Assembly (NCBI GenBank): GCA_016081115.2
Contig: CM071935.1
Coordinates: forward strand, 27,018,075 to 27,082,074
Direction of reading: 5' to 3'
DNA from: Rehmannia glutinosa
Taxonomy: Eukaryota; Streptophyta; Magnoliopsida; Lamiales; Orobanchaceae
DNA: 64,000 nt
Shown: piece after piece, positions 45,301 to 58,329 of the stretch
Layout: each line of letters begins with the position of its first letter
Position numbering within the stretch: the first letter of the stretch is position 1
Translations under genes and position numbers: made by a program
Notes under the pieces: model-generated
What the model was told of the DNA's origin: nothing
What the model saw: the letters and a program-made list of their open reading frames with translations, nothing else
Database searches by the model: none

Positions 45301-48300
45301 TTATACCTGAATATCCTTTTGTATGCATAAGAAGTTCCCTGGATGTCCCTCAGTTTTTTGTTGCCAAATCCTCTGCTGGTCCATGGAATGGCATACATGT
45401 TCAATCCTTAATTTGATGGTTATCTTCCTATGTGCATATTTTTTGTGTTCTTTGCCTCACTGCAATTGACTTCTTTTTCAGATTTAAAAAGTTTAAAATT
45501 TTGCTTTTCCTGGTATTTTAACTGCACTAACAACAAGATGTCATTCTGGTAATTTATCTATTAAGTCTTCTTCAGGAAGCCGACATTGTCCTGTCGGGAA
45601 AAGAACGCCAAGGTTCCCGTTTCATTTTCATATGAAAATATTAATGGGGAAAAATTTGTTTCTCCTACAAGACAAGGCTTGAAAGTAAAACCTAATGCCA
45701 ATGATGATGAAGTGGCTCATGAACTAGCCATAGCTTTGACAGAGGCATCACTGAGAGGTTGTTCTCCCCAGGTTTCTCGAACACCAAGTAAAAGAGCTGA
45801 AAATGTTTTATCGTCACCATCTAGGCATGTGGAAAGAAAGGTAAGGGAATGATTGCTTGGCTTTTCTGTCTGGAATTCTTTTTTGTTAAGTAGTAATACA
45901 AATTTGTTTTGGAAAAAGAATACCGGTTTTTGTGAGTGTGATTGGATGTGAGGTGGAAGTGTAACAACAACAGTTATTTTGATATCTTTTTGGTGAATTG
46001 GTTATTGGAAAGATGAGAGTGAATAAATGGTGTATTTCGTGAGGTAAAAGTTTAATGTCAATTTATTGATGTTTGTTTAGTTAAATGGTGATTTGAAAAT
46101 TAAGAGTGAGTAAATAGTGTATTTTCAGAATTTTTTCCCAAACGGTCATGTGTTGGGACAAAACACAATTTTTTTGTGAAAATTTTCTATAAGCATACAC
46201 TCCTAATGGTTTGACCTGATTGTCAGAAACTTTAGCTCTTTCACCCATCTTATAGACCTACTCTTGGTTACAGCATTCTCTAGAAGAATTGGCTAGTACC
46301 AAGATCTTTGCTGCCGACATGGATGAAGAAGATTTAGAAGGAAGCACAGAGGCTGACACTGGTGAACTGTCTAGGTATAAGCCTTCTATGATGGAATCTA
46401 AAAGCATTGGTCCATTGAGAGAGAAGGCAAGAAAACTTGAAGGGAAGAAGTTTGAAGTTGATAATAATAGTGAGAATCATTTGGATGACATAAAGGAAGA
46501 ATGTAGTGGAACAGAAGAAGATCAATTGTTTGGTGCAGCAAGAGGCAAGCTTGATGTGAAGGTCACTGATGCCAAGATTTCTGGGTCCCCCATCCAGAGT
46601 CAGAAAAAGAAGAGCAAGAAGGTTCTTTTTAGAAGAGGTAAGACAAATCTTTCCATTTCTTTTTGTATTCAAAATGTTAAAACATAAATTATCATATACT
46701 TAAATAAAATTCTGTTTTCTCCATTTCTTCTTTTGTCTTACATCAAATTTTTAGGCGTTACATAATGCATTTATAACAGATGAAAGCATTCCATACGAGT
46801 TAGTAATACATAGATCAAACATGTGTTGAATGTGGAGATTTTGCATATCTCAGGTACCTGAGTTTTTTGACACCCGAGACTATACATATCATCATATAGG
46901 CTGTACTCATTTTCCTCTTGAATATTTACACTATATTAGGGAATAGTATTTTCGTAGCATACTGTTATTATTTTCCATTAGTTTCAGATTAAGACATTCT
47001 TGAACTTTTTAGATGAAGCTCCTGCCTTTGATGCCCTGCAAACTCTGGCCGATTTGTCATTGATGATGCCGACAGAAAACGAAGATGGTAAGTAACCTAC
47101 ATCCACCTTTTCATTTTTTGAATAATTTATGAATGGCTGAACTTCTGTGCACGTACTAAATATATTGATGACTGAGATAAAGTGCTAGAACTTTAGGATT
47201 CTATTGATGATATTGCCCCAGAAAAATATATTCAATAATGAATATAGAGTTTCTAATTTACTTTTCCATCAAGCAGTTAACTTTGTTATAAATAGGTGAA
47301 CTTGTGTGCTTTCGAATCATCTGCAGTCGGGGGCATTTTCTTTTATTTTTTGTTTTTGATTTGTAAGCAATTCGCCACTTTTGGGTTTTACTAATTTTCT
47401 TTAAAAAAAAAACAAAAAGATGTCTCCCAATTGATGAAATAAAACCTTTACGTTATATCTGCATTGATTAGTACCATTATTTGTGAATATTTTTTAATCA
47501 GAATTATGCAACTAATTTCCCATTCATCAGATTCAAGGCTGCAGTTTAAAGATGAACATGATGACCATGTTGATGAGTTGGTGTCCTTAGAAGCTCTGCC
47601 CATGAACCTACCAAAAGACAAACGTAGATACTCAGGGGTAAGGATGAAAGGGCATCAGTCCATATCAAGTTCTGAAGTTGCTTCTGGTAAAACATCAAGA
47701 CCTGGAAAAGCTTCAGTTTTTAATGTTAGTTCTGTTCCTGAAGAAAATCAGGATCCTCACCAGTCCATCACCAAAACATCAAGAAAAAAGCAAAAGATAC
47801 AAGTGTCTAAGGTAGACATAAAACTTCTCTTTCTGTTGCTCACCATTGTTGTGAATCAGATCTTTGCATGATTATATTACACAAATAAATTTTTGCAGAT
47901 TCAAAAAACTGAGCCTCATTCTGATATTCAACTTAGTGAATCTCCTGGGGTTGAGGTACGCTACTCTATGCTCTATAATGTACATCTTTTTCTGTTACCA
48001 TTATGACTTTCCAGAAATAATGGAACTTCTAAATTTTTCTTTCTAAAAGGGCACATGTTAAGTACACAGTTTTAAAATTTTGAAATTGTGAAACCTGGAA
48101 TTTGAGTAACTTGGTTTTTTGCTGATGCTACAATGTTCTACTTTTCTTATTGGTTTAAACTCATTTTCTCAATTGAGATAATATAATCATTACAAGGTAC
48201 ATTCTTTTTGATCTATAATACGTTCATCTGCCAAACAGTTTCCTTCTCTAGTTGAGATCTCTCTGAATTATGAGATTTCTTTCCTCTAGGTTGGAGATGC

Positions 48301-51300
48301 AGGGGAGAAGCTAAAGAGTAAGAGTAAGAAATCTTCACAAAATGGTTCGTCGAATTTGATAAAAAATTCAGAAAATTGTTCCAGTGCTGCTGATCTACGA
48401 AAAGAAGTGAGTGATTCAGCCCAATCGGCTGTACATGTTCCGGTGGTTAACTTACCTACTAAAGTTCGGAGCAGACGTACGATGTACCTCAAAGAACCAC
48501 AAGTTCAGAAAGATTTGAAATTTCCTGATAAAATCTCAAATGAACAGAGTAATCTGCCATTTGCTTTACTCCACGACAGAGCTTTTAATTTAAAGGTTTA
48601 CTATTTTCCAATTCCTTCAAATCCGGAAGTTAAGTATGTCAATTACTGAATCTCATTGTCTGTATTCTGTACAGGAAAAATTGTCCAGTTGCTTGGAGAA
48701 TCCTCGTCTAAGGAGATGGTGCACTTATGAATGGTTCTACAGTGCCATTGATTATCCTTGGTTTTCGAAAAGGGAGTTCGTTGAATATCTGTATCATGTT
48801 GGATTGGGTCGTGTGCCAAGATTAACTCGTGTAGAGTGGGGTGTCATAAGAAGGTATATGTATTTCTTTTAAGTTTAACTTTTTGCTGTTGATCATAATT
48901 TTTATGATGGATGGAAGCATGTTAACAGCGCGTCAGTGTTTACTTTAACGTTCAAGCAGTTCTCTTGGTAAGCCACGGCGATTTTCAGAGCAGTTCCTGA
49001 AGGAGGAAAAGGAGAAGCTTAACCAGTATCGAGACTCTGTTAGAAAACACTACACTGAGCTCCGTGAAGGTGTTGGGGAAGGACTGCCGACGGACCTTGC
49101 AAGGCCTTTATCAGTTGGACAGCATGTCATTGCTATCCATCCAAAAACAAGGGAACTTCATGGTGGAAGTGTGCTAACTGTTGATCACTCTAGGTGTCGG
49201 GTTCAATTTGACCGTCATGAGCTAGGGGTTGAATTTGTCATGGTAATCTACTTCCTGACCTGTGGTTGGATCTCGTTGATCTCATCGTATGTGGATGTTT
49301 TCACTTTAAGTTACAGTATTATCTAAAATTATTGTGTCTGTTTCCTAAATAGTTTCTCTTAACTGTCTGTCTTAGCCTTTTAAGATTAGTTTTCATTGCT
49401 GGTGAAGATTGGGTCGGTTTATTGATTTTATCAAATAAGATCGATCCAAGTTTGGGTTAATTTGAATGTCAAGATGTCTGCTCATGGACCTTACTAGGCA
49501 AATGAAAAGTTGAAGCATAATTTACTCGTTATCCCCTTCCACAAAAATAAATTTTTGGATCTACATAGTACGACAATTTTTTGCAGTTTTTAAACTTTGT
49601 ATAACTATAAACAAGTATGATTTTTTTGGATATGAAAGTAATACTTTGTTTCTCATACATTTTTTGAAGTATAGCTCTATTCTTAAAAATAAATTCAGGA
49701 TTTTCATGCTTGATGCGTGTATCTAAGTTGCCCTGTTGTTTTATCTCTGATTTGAGATGATCTATGCGATGTCTGCACTATAGAAAAATGATATGTTGTA
49801 GGAAAATTTGAAACAGCAGCCTTTTTGCAATATTTCAATGCTTTGCTTTTGCTGTTTTCTACAATTCATAGATGTCTGCATCCTTTAGTCTATGTGCATT
49901 CTTTTCCCATTTGCTTTTGTTTCTCAGTCGGATTATATAATGCTTTACCTTGGCAGGACATTGACTGCATGCCATTGAATCCTTTTGAGAACATGCCCGC
50001 ATCACTTTGGAGACTAACAATTGCCTTTAATAAGTTTTTTGAAAATTTCAATGAACTGAAAAGAAATGGACTGATGAAGCTTTGCCCTGGTGACAATGTG
50101 GATAACACTGATGGTATTACCCAGTTGTCTCCACTAACTAAACCTGCAAGTTTACTGAAGCAGACAAAGGCATGAATCCATATCCCTAAACTCTCATGCT
50201 AATTCTTTTAATTTATATTTTCATTTCTTCCTCGGTGGTCTTTGGCTTCACAGGCAGATACAAACCCGTGAACAGTCATTGGCATCTTCTAAATTATTCT
50301 GTATATGATGTCTCAAGAAATTTCCGAACTATTCTTAATTGGAACTCAATTTCTATTGCCTAGATTACATTGTTTAATATTCTGAGTCACGCTAGCAGAA
50401 GATAATAAATTGATTATACAACAGGAGTATCTCAAGTATGATTCTGTTCGCCAGGTGGCTCTTGCAAGTGCTAATGCGCAAACGAGGTTTGGGTCTGCTC
50501 AAACTGCAAGTTACCAACAAACAGAATATTCTCAGCCAAATACACTGGCTCAGATCCAGGCAAAGGAAGCTGATGTTCAAGCTCTTGCTGAGCTGACTCG
50601 TGCTCTTGATAAAAAGGTCATCTACACCACTTGCTAATCCATTGTTTATGTTGTTCTTCACTCAATCAACACTCTTTCACTTGATTGTTTGATGGTTCAT
50701 ACTTGGACTTACAAATGTTTAGACATCATTCTTGCTGGTTTCTGATCAAATTCTGCTAGGTTGTATCCTTACTTTAATTGTAGTTTGATAATTAGAATTG
50801 ACTATTGGAGCTTCTAGCTGTGTATCAGAGTTTCATTGTGTCTCTTGGATCTTAAAAGCAGGAAGCTGTTGTCGTGGAGTTGAGGCGTCTGAATGATGAT
50901 GTGTTCGAAAATCAGAAGGACGGTGATATCTCTTTGAAGGACTCCGAGCCATTTAAAAAGCAGTATGCCGCGGTACTCATACAATTGAATGAAGCCAATG
51001 AACAGGTATAGATCTCCTTATAGGAAATTGAAACCTGCACTTTTCTTATTTGGACATTTATTTTATTTCAAATATTAGCTCACAATTTTTTTCCTTTTCT
51101 TTTGTGGGATGGTGCAGGTTTCTTCTGCTTTATATTGCTTGCGACAACGGAACACATATCAAGGGAACGCTTCAGTTGCATGGCCCAGGCCAGGCACCAA
51201 TTTGACTGATCCTGGTGAAGAATTTTCTGTTGATCGTTCTTCACGTCAAACTTGTGAACCAGGTTCACATGCGAGTGAAATCATAGGTAGCTCGAGAACA

Positions 51301-52870
51301 AAAGCCAGGACGATGGTAGCTGCAGCCATGCAGGTACGGAAGGCATTCAACTATGCACTCTAAATGCTCTCCTTTATAGTCTAATCTTATTCTTCCCCAT
51401 GTATATGACACGTTGCGAAATCAAGTTATTGCAAGCCAGAGTCCTGATAATTTGTTTTTGGTCCAGAATCTGTTCTGCTGAGTTCAATTAGTATAAATTT
51501 CACTAAATTGGCAAAAGTTGAAGTCTGCACCTCGGCATCCTTAGGGATGCAAACACTAAAAAAAGTGATTCTCAACTTTTAGCTGAAAAAAATCACTTTT
51601 TAATGTTTGCAAATGCCAACTTTTTGCTTTTGCTTCTGCTTGATTAATCTAAAAGCTGGGGGTAGGATGCTTCTGATTTGGAAAAGTGTTCTTGGTATTT
51701 TTGAAAATAATAAGAAGTTTGCTTTTGACATTCTTATCCTCAATTTTGAAAAATATAATAGTGGCCTACTAACAATAAGAAGGGTGTTTTTGTCTTTCTA
51801 TCCAAAAACTCATTTTGAAACTGCTCTTTTTTCCAAACACTTCAACTTTGATTTTTGCTAAATATATAATATTGGCCTACTAACAATAGGGTGTTTGTAA
51901 TAGCAAGAATGCTAAGCTGTACAAGAAACCATGTGTAACGTCATTTATTATTTTCATGAATTTTGTTTTATATTATCAAATTACATGCATGCAAAGAGGA
52001 ACATGAGTCTACTTTGCCATTTTTGTAAAAATAAACACTTCCTATATGATTAACTTTTAAGAATTTTCCTCATTTTTTAGGCAATGTCATCTCTCAAAGG
52101 TAGTGAGGACACCACTGAGAAAATTGAGGAAGCTATAGATTACGTAAGTGACAGGCTTCCCTTGGATGATTCCACCTTGCCTGTGGTGAGATCTTCCTCC
52201 TTAACTATTTATTTAGCTCATGTTTCTCTGTTTCGCCTCAGGATTTATTCATATTTTAAATGTGAAAATTGTTGCAGTCGCCTGATCCGAAACCCAGAAT
52301 TGCATCCGATGTTGAGGCGCAAATTCCTTCAGAGCTGATCTCTAAATGTGTTGCAACTTTGCTTATGATCCAGGTGAATTATAACAGGAAGAAGGCTAAT
52401 TACAATAGTACCCTTGAGTTTCAGTCAAATTACAAAAAGACCCCGCTATCTTTCAAAATACTAGTACCCCTTGATATTTGTTTCTCTTTTACAAAATTGC
52501 ACACTTTAAAGAATTAACCTCAACAGGGTGTTTGTAATACCATATGGGGGTATTTGTAACTTCATTGGAATTAGGTTAAATTTCAGGGGTAGTTTTGTAA
52601 TTTTAACACTACCCTCCACCTCAAGTGTTGTGTTTTTGAGATATAGGGTTGTTATTTTTAAACATTGTATGCCGATTGATAACAATCATTATTGTATAAT
52701 TGCAGAAGTGTACCGAACGACAGTTCCCTCCATCCGACGTGGCACAGATACTAGATTCTGCCGTCACAAGCTTACAGCCCCGCAGTTCACAAAACCTTCC
52801 TGTTTATACTGAAATACAGAAGTGCATGGGTATCATCAGGAACCAAATAATGGCACTAATACCTACATAG
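42346..52870 (+). CDS. ALY: ALWAYS EARLY (ALY/LIN9) protein, MuvB/DREAM subunit; one frameshift in exon 45576-45840
   Basis: Twenty coding exons: 42346-42438, 43306-43404, 43658-43720, 44307-44384, 44924-45110, 45576-45840, 46274-46637, 47013-47087, 47531-47811, 47899-47955, 48290-48595, 48675-48853, 48960-49242, 49957-50169, 50425-50616, 50862-51005, 51118-51333, 52081-52185, 52278-52373, 52706-52870. All junctions are GT-AG except a GC donor at 50170. An N-terminal SANT/Myb domain (LGPRWTTEELTRFYDAYRKY, about residues 41-95) and a DIRP domain (RRWCTYEWFYSAIDYPWF, about 630-740) identify plant LIN9. DALQTLADLSLMMP and the C-terminal KYDSVRQVALASANAQTRF blocks agree. With one base restored the product is about 1153 residues. 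Exon 45576-45840 is one base short near 45616-45619 (after KRTPRFP), so the literal reading stops early. LIN9 proteins anchor MuvB/Myb/E2F complexes on cell-cycle promoters. Confidence 0.93.
52390..52610. mobile_element. MITE-like insertion in the last ALY intron
   Basis: Inverted ends (AATTACAATAGTACCC on the left; AAAATTACAAAACTACCCC read from the right) bracket about 215 bp within intron 52374-52705. The inner copy GTTTGTAATACCATATGGGGGTATTTGTAA is itself near-palindromic. Confidence 0.4.
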
Positions 52871-53320
52871 CACTGCAACCCACCTGAAATCGGCATTGTA
52901 AGTAACGGGGTTCGTCTAAATTCAGTCATCATCGTTTTGTTTTTACATTGCATTCGGAAGGTTAGACATGAGCAGTTGGTTTTCTGATTGGGGTACATTC
53001 GGCAGGTTAGACATTGCATTCATCAGGAACCAGATTACTGCTTTTAGAACTCATTACCGCTTGAGCAGTTAGTTTTCTGATTGGGGTACAATGGATGAAG
53101 AAGGTTGACAAAAAATGTTGTATTATAGTTGCTTATTAACTTTTTAAGCAGTTGCGTTTAGAGTTAATTGTGTGAAATTCATATTGAGTAGGAGATGCCA
53201 TTTCCAAATTTGTAAGATAATTGGAGTATGGAGACAGATGAGAAAACTATTATTATTCAATGAAATTGGTGAAGTTATTTTCTTGGTAGAGCAGTGAATT
53301 TGGTTATATATTATAGCTTT
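52871..53320 (+). other. probable 3' UTR of the ALY gene
   Basis: The sequence after the TAG stop contains two near-identical stretches, GTTTTCTGATTGGGGTACA at about 52978 and 53071, and two CATCAGGAACCA-type stretches. The last exon end therefore seems partly duplicated into the UTR. No perfect AATAAA is seen; the cleavage site is uncertain. Confidence 0.5.
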
Positions 53321-53332
53321 TGCATATTTTAA

Positions 53333-53372
53333 CTACTAGTAAGATGCCACGTGCGTTGCACGTAATCCATAT
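53333..53372 (-). mobile_element. Helitron-like 3' terminus
   Basis: The minus strand has a perfect 6-bp stem (ACGTGC-AAC-GCACGT), 9 bases, then CTAG next to T at 53335-53338. This fits the Helitron 3' plan and resembles the termini at 21756 and 39235. The body would extend to higher coordinates. Confidence 0.5.
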
Positions 53373-55007
53373 GATTTAATTAATTTATTAAATTTGGAAC
53401 TTTAATAAACCAACTTCAGTTTCCAATACATCGAAAGAGCACTTGAAGAAGATTTTAAAGTTTTAGGCATTAGGTGTTTGATACTCCCTGCCTTGGTACT
53501 TTTGTAATATTGTTAATGAAACTCAAATATATTGTTCTAAGGGTGCATAGTCAAGCTAAACAGCTACTTTACATTAAATTGATTCTCATTTATCGATCTT
53601 CTCAAGCGGAAGATTGGAAAGGTACCATGTCTGAGAAAAATCAACAACAAAATTTAGTAGGAAAAAGAGAAAAGTTAACCAATAATATTTTGGTGAAGGT
53701 ATTCTCTAATCCAAATGAAAATTAAAATATTTTGCACTTTGGCACTAGTTGATACTTAATTTGCACTTGTTGCAAATAAAAACGTGTTTCTTGATTGATC
53801 TATATGGCTCAAAGCAGGACTCAGTGCATATAATTATCGTTCGTGCATTTTCACCAAGTGATGTTTGCAATATCCTCCTGAGTTTTGATTTTTGAACGTT
53901 TATAAGGAACATGATCAATTGTCTATCTGCCATTGTAAACAAAACAAACCAAAAAATAATGATCATTTGTATTGCAGTTCCTACTACAGTTACATTTGGT
54001 TTCACATATTTATCATGGCTGAGCAACCATCTAAAATTAATATTTATATAGAAATGTGAAAACGACTATTGTTGGCCAACGAAAGATATCAGATTCTACT
54101 ATTTCTCTACAGTGGGATAATATTAATGTTAGGACAACATATATCAAAGTTTCAACTCATTTAACTAAGATCTCCATTTGGTTTCTGGACAAAGAAGTAT
54201 ATTGTTCCATCAAATTCTAGGCAACATACTAAAAATTGTTGCCTTCCATCATCATATAATTCAGTTCCTAAATGTTAGTATCAGCTTGTTTCAAGTGAAC
54301 ATAAACTCACAATTTCTCTACTTTTTGTTCACATGTCCTCATCTACAAAAAAAAAAACAGAAAAAACTTATTATTTGTTTGAGTACTTCAAATGTTCTTT
54401 AAGCACACCTGAATATTTAATCTCTAATACCCTATATCCCACATCCAATGGCTCTCCTTACATCAGCACAACAATCTCACATTACAACCACAATATCAGA
54501 TGGAATATATTTCTGCAAGCAAAAGATGAATATAAGATTAAGAAGTCATAATCAAGACGAACCTAAAGGATAAACAATCATTTTCAACAAAAATTAATAC
54601 ACTCCAAGCCTCTTGTGTTCTTTTAAAAGCAAGTAATAAATAGAAATAAGATACATAGTTTCGAGAGTTGGTGAAGGAGACTGGGTGAATGAAAAAAAGG
54701 ATACCTTCCCAGGCTGAGACTTTACAGAGACCGTTTTCAATGGGCTGGAAATTAAAAGGGACAAACAAAAAATACACATTGTGTCAAGAAATGTAGGGAA
54801 CTCATAGAGTAATTATCATCTTTCATATGTATCACAGATACTGACAACCAATGATGTTTACTCAGAGATTGGAATATGATGACTTGGCGAATCTAATTCA
54901 GTTATAAATGTCGCAGTGGGAAAGAATAAGAAGAAGCAAATCAACAGATATCATAAGCTATAATTAAGAACCTACCAGTTGATTAGAGGTCTTGATCAAT
55001 GTATGCT
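53373..55007. other. intergenic, possibly Helitron body; no gene recognised
   Basis: AT-rich sequence with only short unsupported frames. The minus-strand frame at 54026-53745 and the others here show no domain or splice support. Confidence 0.5.
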
Positions 55008-55647
55008 TGTTGGCCGCAGCGGAGGCGTGTCGTGATCCGAGATTTAATTTATCCGGAATATCCGACAAATCACACCAACAAGATGATGGCAAAAAATAAA
55101 TGACACTGACAGAAAATAAAATGCACACAGAGATTTTACGTAATTCAACAAAACCCGCCTACGTCCACGAGAGTTTCCATTCTTTACTAATAAAGAATTT
55201 CTTGGTACAAGAATAATACACCCTTTGAGTTTTATGGACCAAATCCAATAATAAAAGACTCTCGTACAACCACTTTACTAGTTATCAAAGAACACTCTCC
55301 CCAACCCTTTGTGTTACCCGAGAGAAAAACACTTCGAGTATTTCCCCCCTACTTATCACAATTTGACTCACACAAATTAATCTCCCCAGGTGTGTACACT
55401 CATTTTTCCTCTCAACCCGATTGGATGGCCAAGCAATTTACCTTGCTTGCCATGATTTCTTAAGCTCTCCCCCTGCTTTTTTATAGACAATCAGGGGGAG
55501 AAATGCCAAATTTTAGCATTTAATGGTACTGCCCAATTTCAACATACTGGCTTCTTTGACAATACAATTGGATGGTGCCAACATGAAGAAAAAAAATCAG
55601 CCCAATTTGGGCATTTTCCTTGATTTGTAGTGACGTTTTCCCAAACA
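55008..55647 (-). repeat. 3' LTR of the deleted copia element
   Basis: 640 bp. It starts TGTTTGGGAAAA on the minus strand, directly after a purine-rich GAAGGTGGAGAT tract (polypurine tract), and matches 56950-57595. Confidence 0.87.
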
Positions 55648-56928
55648 ATCTCCACCTTCACCACAAAACAATTTTATCCGCAAACCAAATCATCAAACAT
55701 CATTGACCTTCAGTCATCTGCACATGTCGAATCAGTAAGGTCCTAACTCCACATGATTCAATCGGCCAATGCACACGTGCAGTCAGCCAACACCAACACC
55801 ACTAGTTGACTGCCAAGAGGGATGACCTCAATCCATCCTCTCGCACAGCAGGATTTCCCTCACACTCATCTGCTCCCTGGAAGCCTTCCGGTGCATTCCA
55901 CTTCCAGTAATCCTTTGAGGTCCCAGACGATACAAATCCCGAAACTTCTCTCTCACCCTTAGGACCCTTTCCCCACGTGTGACTTTCAAGACTTCACCTC
56001 CAGCTGAATATTGCAGCTATTGGAATCCACTTGACACAAGGAAATTAGATTTATCTGTATCTTTGGGACATAGGCCACACCACCCAAAGTACGGTTCACT
56101 CCATCACCCATTTTGATTTTCACCACTCCAATCCCATGATCCTACAAGTAGAATCATCACTTGAGAACAAAGTTCTTGCTCCCTGCAATTGAAGTAAATC
56201 AAAATAATCCCTTGTGGAGTACACATGCATTATGCATCCCAAATCTAAAATCCATCAACCTCGAGAAGAAGTATCTTTTATTGTGGAGGCTGTGAGATAT
56301 CTCCATCTTCCGCAGCTATCATCGCATCACCACCACCACCATCACCGACATCAACCTTCTTTCTCCAAGGACAATCCTTTTAACGTGACTCATCTTGTGA
56401 TAACTATATCATACAATACCCTTTTCCTGGTCTTTGAATCTGACCTGCTAGTCATAGATCCACTACCAGATTTCATCCCGTTTCTATTCATGCCCCGAGC
56501 AACAAAAGGATATCCATGTCCCTCCTCTTGGTTTGCCTTTTTTTTTTTTGGGACAACAACAATGCTTTTATATATGCTCCAAGTCCATTGTGTCTTTCCC
56601 ATAAAATAACTTCGTCACTAGACTATCATATGAATCCGAGATAGAGGTAAGAAGTAAAAGGGCTTTATCTTCTTCCTCAACCTTTACATCAACTTTCTGT
56701 AATTGATCCAGATTTGCTCACTGTGCGCCTTTCATATCTGTCGTATTTTCCCCATTTTTCCTTCAACGCCATTGCCAGGCCTTGTTAAAGAAGGAGATCA
56801 TTCACCCTTCTTCACCAAAGATTAAAATTCCATTTGCCGTCAAATTATTGCACCTTGAATTCATTTGCCACTGCCACAGTGTCCGTCCGGAAACATTTAA
56901 ATCTCAATTTTATACCTTGCCTGAATTA

Positions 56929-56947
56929 CCAAGTAGCTCTGATACCA
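56929..56947 (-). other. primer-binding site of the deleted copia element
   Basis: The minus strand reads TGGTATCAGAGCTACTTGG two bases from the 5' LTR, matching initiator methionine tRNA. Confidence 0.88.
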
Positions 56948-56949
56948 CT

Positions 56950-57595
56950 TGTTGAGCGCAGCGGAGGCGTGTCATGATCCGATATTTGATTTATCCAGAA
57001 TATCCGAGAAATCACATCAACAAGATGAAGGCAAAAATTAAATGACATCGACAGAAAAATAAAATGCACACAGAGATTTTACTTGGTTCGGTAAAACCCG
57101 CCTACGTCCACGAGAGTTTCCGTTCTTTACTAATAAAGAATTTCTCGGTACAAGAATAATACACCCCTTGAGTTTTATGGACCATACACAAGAATTAAAG
57201 ACTCTCGTACAACCACTTTACTAGCTATCAAAGAACACTCTCCCCAACCCTTTGTGTTACCCGAGAGAAAAATACCCCGAGTGTTTCCATACAACTATCA
57301 CAATTTGACTCACACAAATTGATCTCCCTATGTGTGTACACTTATTTTTTCTCTGCACTCGGTTGGATGACCAAACAATTTACCTTGCTTGCCATGATTT
57401 CTTAAGCTCTCCCCCAACATTTTTATAGCCAATCAGGGAGAGAAATGCTAAATTTTAGCATTTAATGGTACTGCCTAATTTCAACATTTAGCTGGCTTCT
57501 TTGACAATACAATTGGATGGTGCCAACATGAAGAAAAAAAACCATCCCACCCATTTGGACATTTTCCTTGATTTGTGGTGACTTTTTCCCCAACA
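56950..57595 (-). repeat. 5' LTR of the deleted copia element
   Basis: 646 bp, ending (plus strand) CCCCAACA. Only three bases separate it from the start of another LTR of the same family at 57599. Confidence 0.87.
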
Positions 57596-57598
57596 ATT

Positions 57599-57886
57599 TG
57601 TTGCGCACAGCGGAGGCATGTCGTGATCCGAGATTTGATTTATTCGGAATACCCGACAAATCACACCAACAAGATGATGACAAAAAAAGAAATGACACCA
57701 ACAGAAAATAAAATGCACACAGAGATTTTTACGTGGTTCGGCAAAACCCACCTACATCCACGAGAGTTTCCGTTCTTTACTAATAAAGATTTCCCGGTAC
57801 AAGAAAAATACACTCCTAAAATTTTATGGACCAAATCCAAGAATAAAAGACTCTCGTAAAACCACTTTACTAGCTATCAAAGAACG
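57599..57886 (-). repeat. third, truncated LTR of the same copia family
   Basis: Matches the first about 288 bp (plus strand) of the LTRs at 55008 and 56950, then stops abruptly at ATCAAAGAACG where gypsy sequence begins. Confidence 0.85.
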
Positions 57887-58095
57887 CTATCTCGATGAGA
57901 ATCCATGGATGAAAGATCCATGAACAATGCGGTTGGTCCGGTGACGAGGCTCGAGCAAGAAAGTTCAAGGAAGCACTCAATGGGTTGATTCAAGTTATTC
58001 AAAAGGAGACCAAGAGTGCGTTGCCGATGGAGGAAGATGTTCAGGTGGTCCAGTTGATTCGCATCAACAACGTTCAAGAGTCCACCTCAGACTGA
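57887..58095 (+). pseudogene. Ty3/gypsy pol C-terminal tail
   Basis: The plus strand encodes GPVTRLEQ and, after a frame change, KFKEALNGLIQVIQKETK through to NNVQEST and a TGA. GPVTR...KFKEALNGLI is the typical very C-terminus of plant gypsy polyproteins. It lies 5' of the LTR at 58330 rather than at the end of the gag-pol that follows, so it comes from another copy. Confidence 0.7.
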
Positions 58096-58314
58096 TCAAA
58101 TGAAGGATGCCATGGGATACAAGTCATGTTGTGTCTTTAAGACTTTGTAATCAAGTTCTCAATAGTGTCTTCTATTAGTTTATCGTAGTTAGTCGTAGTT
58201 TGATTTGTTTTGAGTCATGTTGATGTTTTGTAGGCCAAATAAACCTTTAAGGCCGCGTCTTGAGTTGTTATTTTTAGTTTAGGACGAGAAGGGGACAAAA
58301 TCGAAGACAAAGTC

Positions 58315-58329
58315 GAGGGGGGAGCACCG
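58315..58329 (+). other. gypsy polypurine tract
   Basis: GAGGGGGGAGCACCG directly precedes the TGACAAACA that starts the LTR. Confidence 0.7.

Larger units (their letters stand above)
55008..57595 (-). mobile_element. deleted Ty1/copia element (2.6 kb, non-autonomous)
   Basis: LTRs of about 640 bp (55008-55647, 56950-57595) enclose only about 1.3 kb. The minus-strand interior keeps a primer-binding site (56929-56947), pieces of gag (SDSYDSLVTKLFYGKDTM near 56590), the end of a zinc knuckle (KDCPW near 56370), a protease start (WILDLGCIMHV near 56225, with Leu where the family has Ser/Thr) and the pre-integrase block (KMGDGVNRTLGGVAYVPKI near 56090). Integrase, reverse transcriptase and RNase H are missing. 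The 5 bases outside the ends (ATGCT and ATTTG) do not match. Confidence 0.85.

Noticed and set aside
51480..51900. Extra coding exon in the large ALY intron (51334-52080)
   Set aside because: Flanking exons already join in frame; this stretch shows a short inverted AAAGTGATT/AATCACTTT pair and looks like intronic repeat.
56214..56609. Plus-strand frame with a His-rich stretch
   Set aside because: It is the antisense of copia gag (a Gly/Asp-rich stretch after the zinc knuckle) read on the minus strand.
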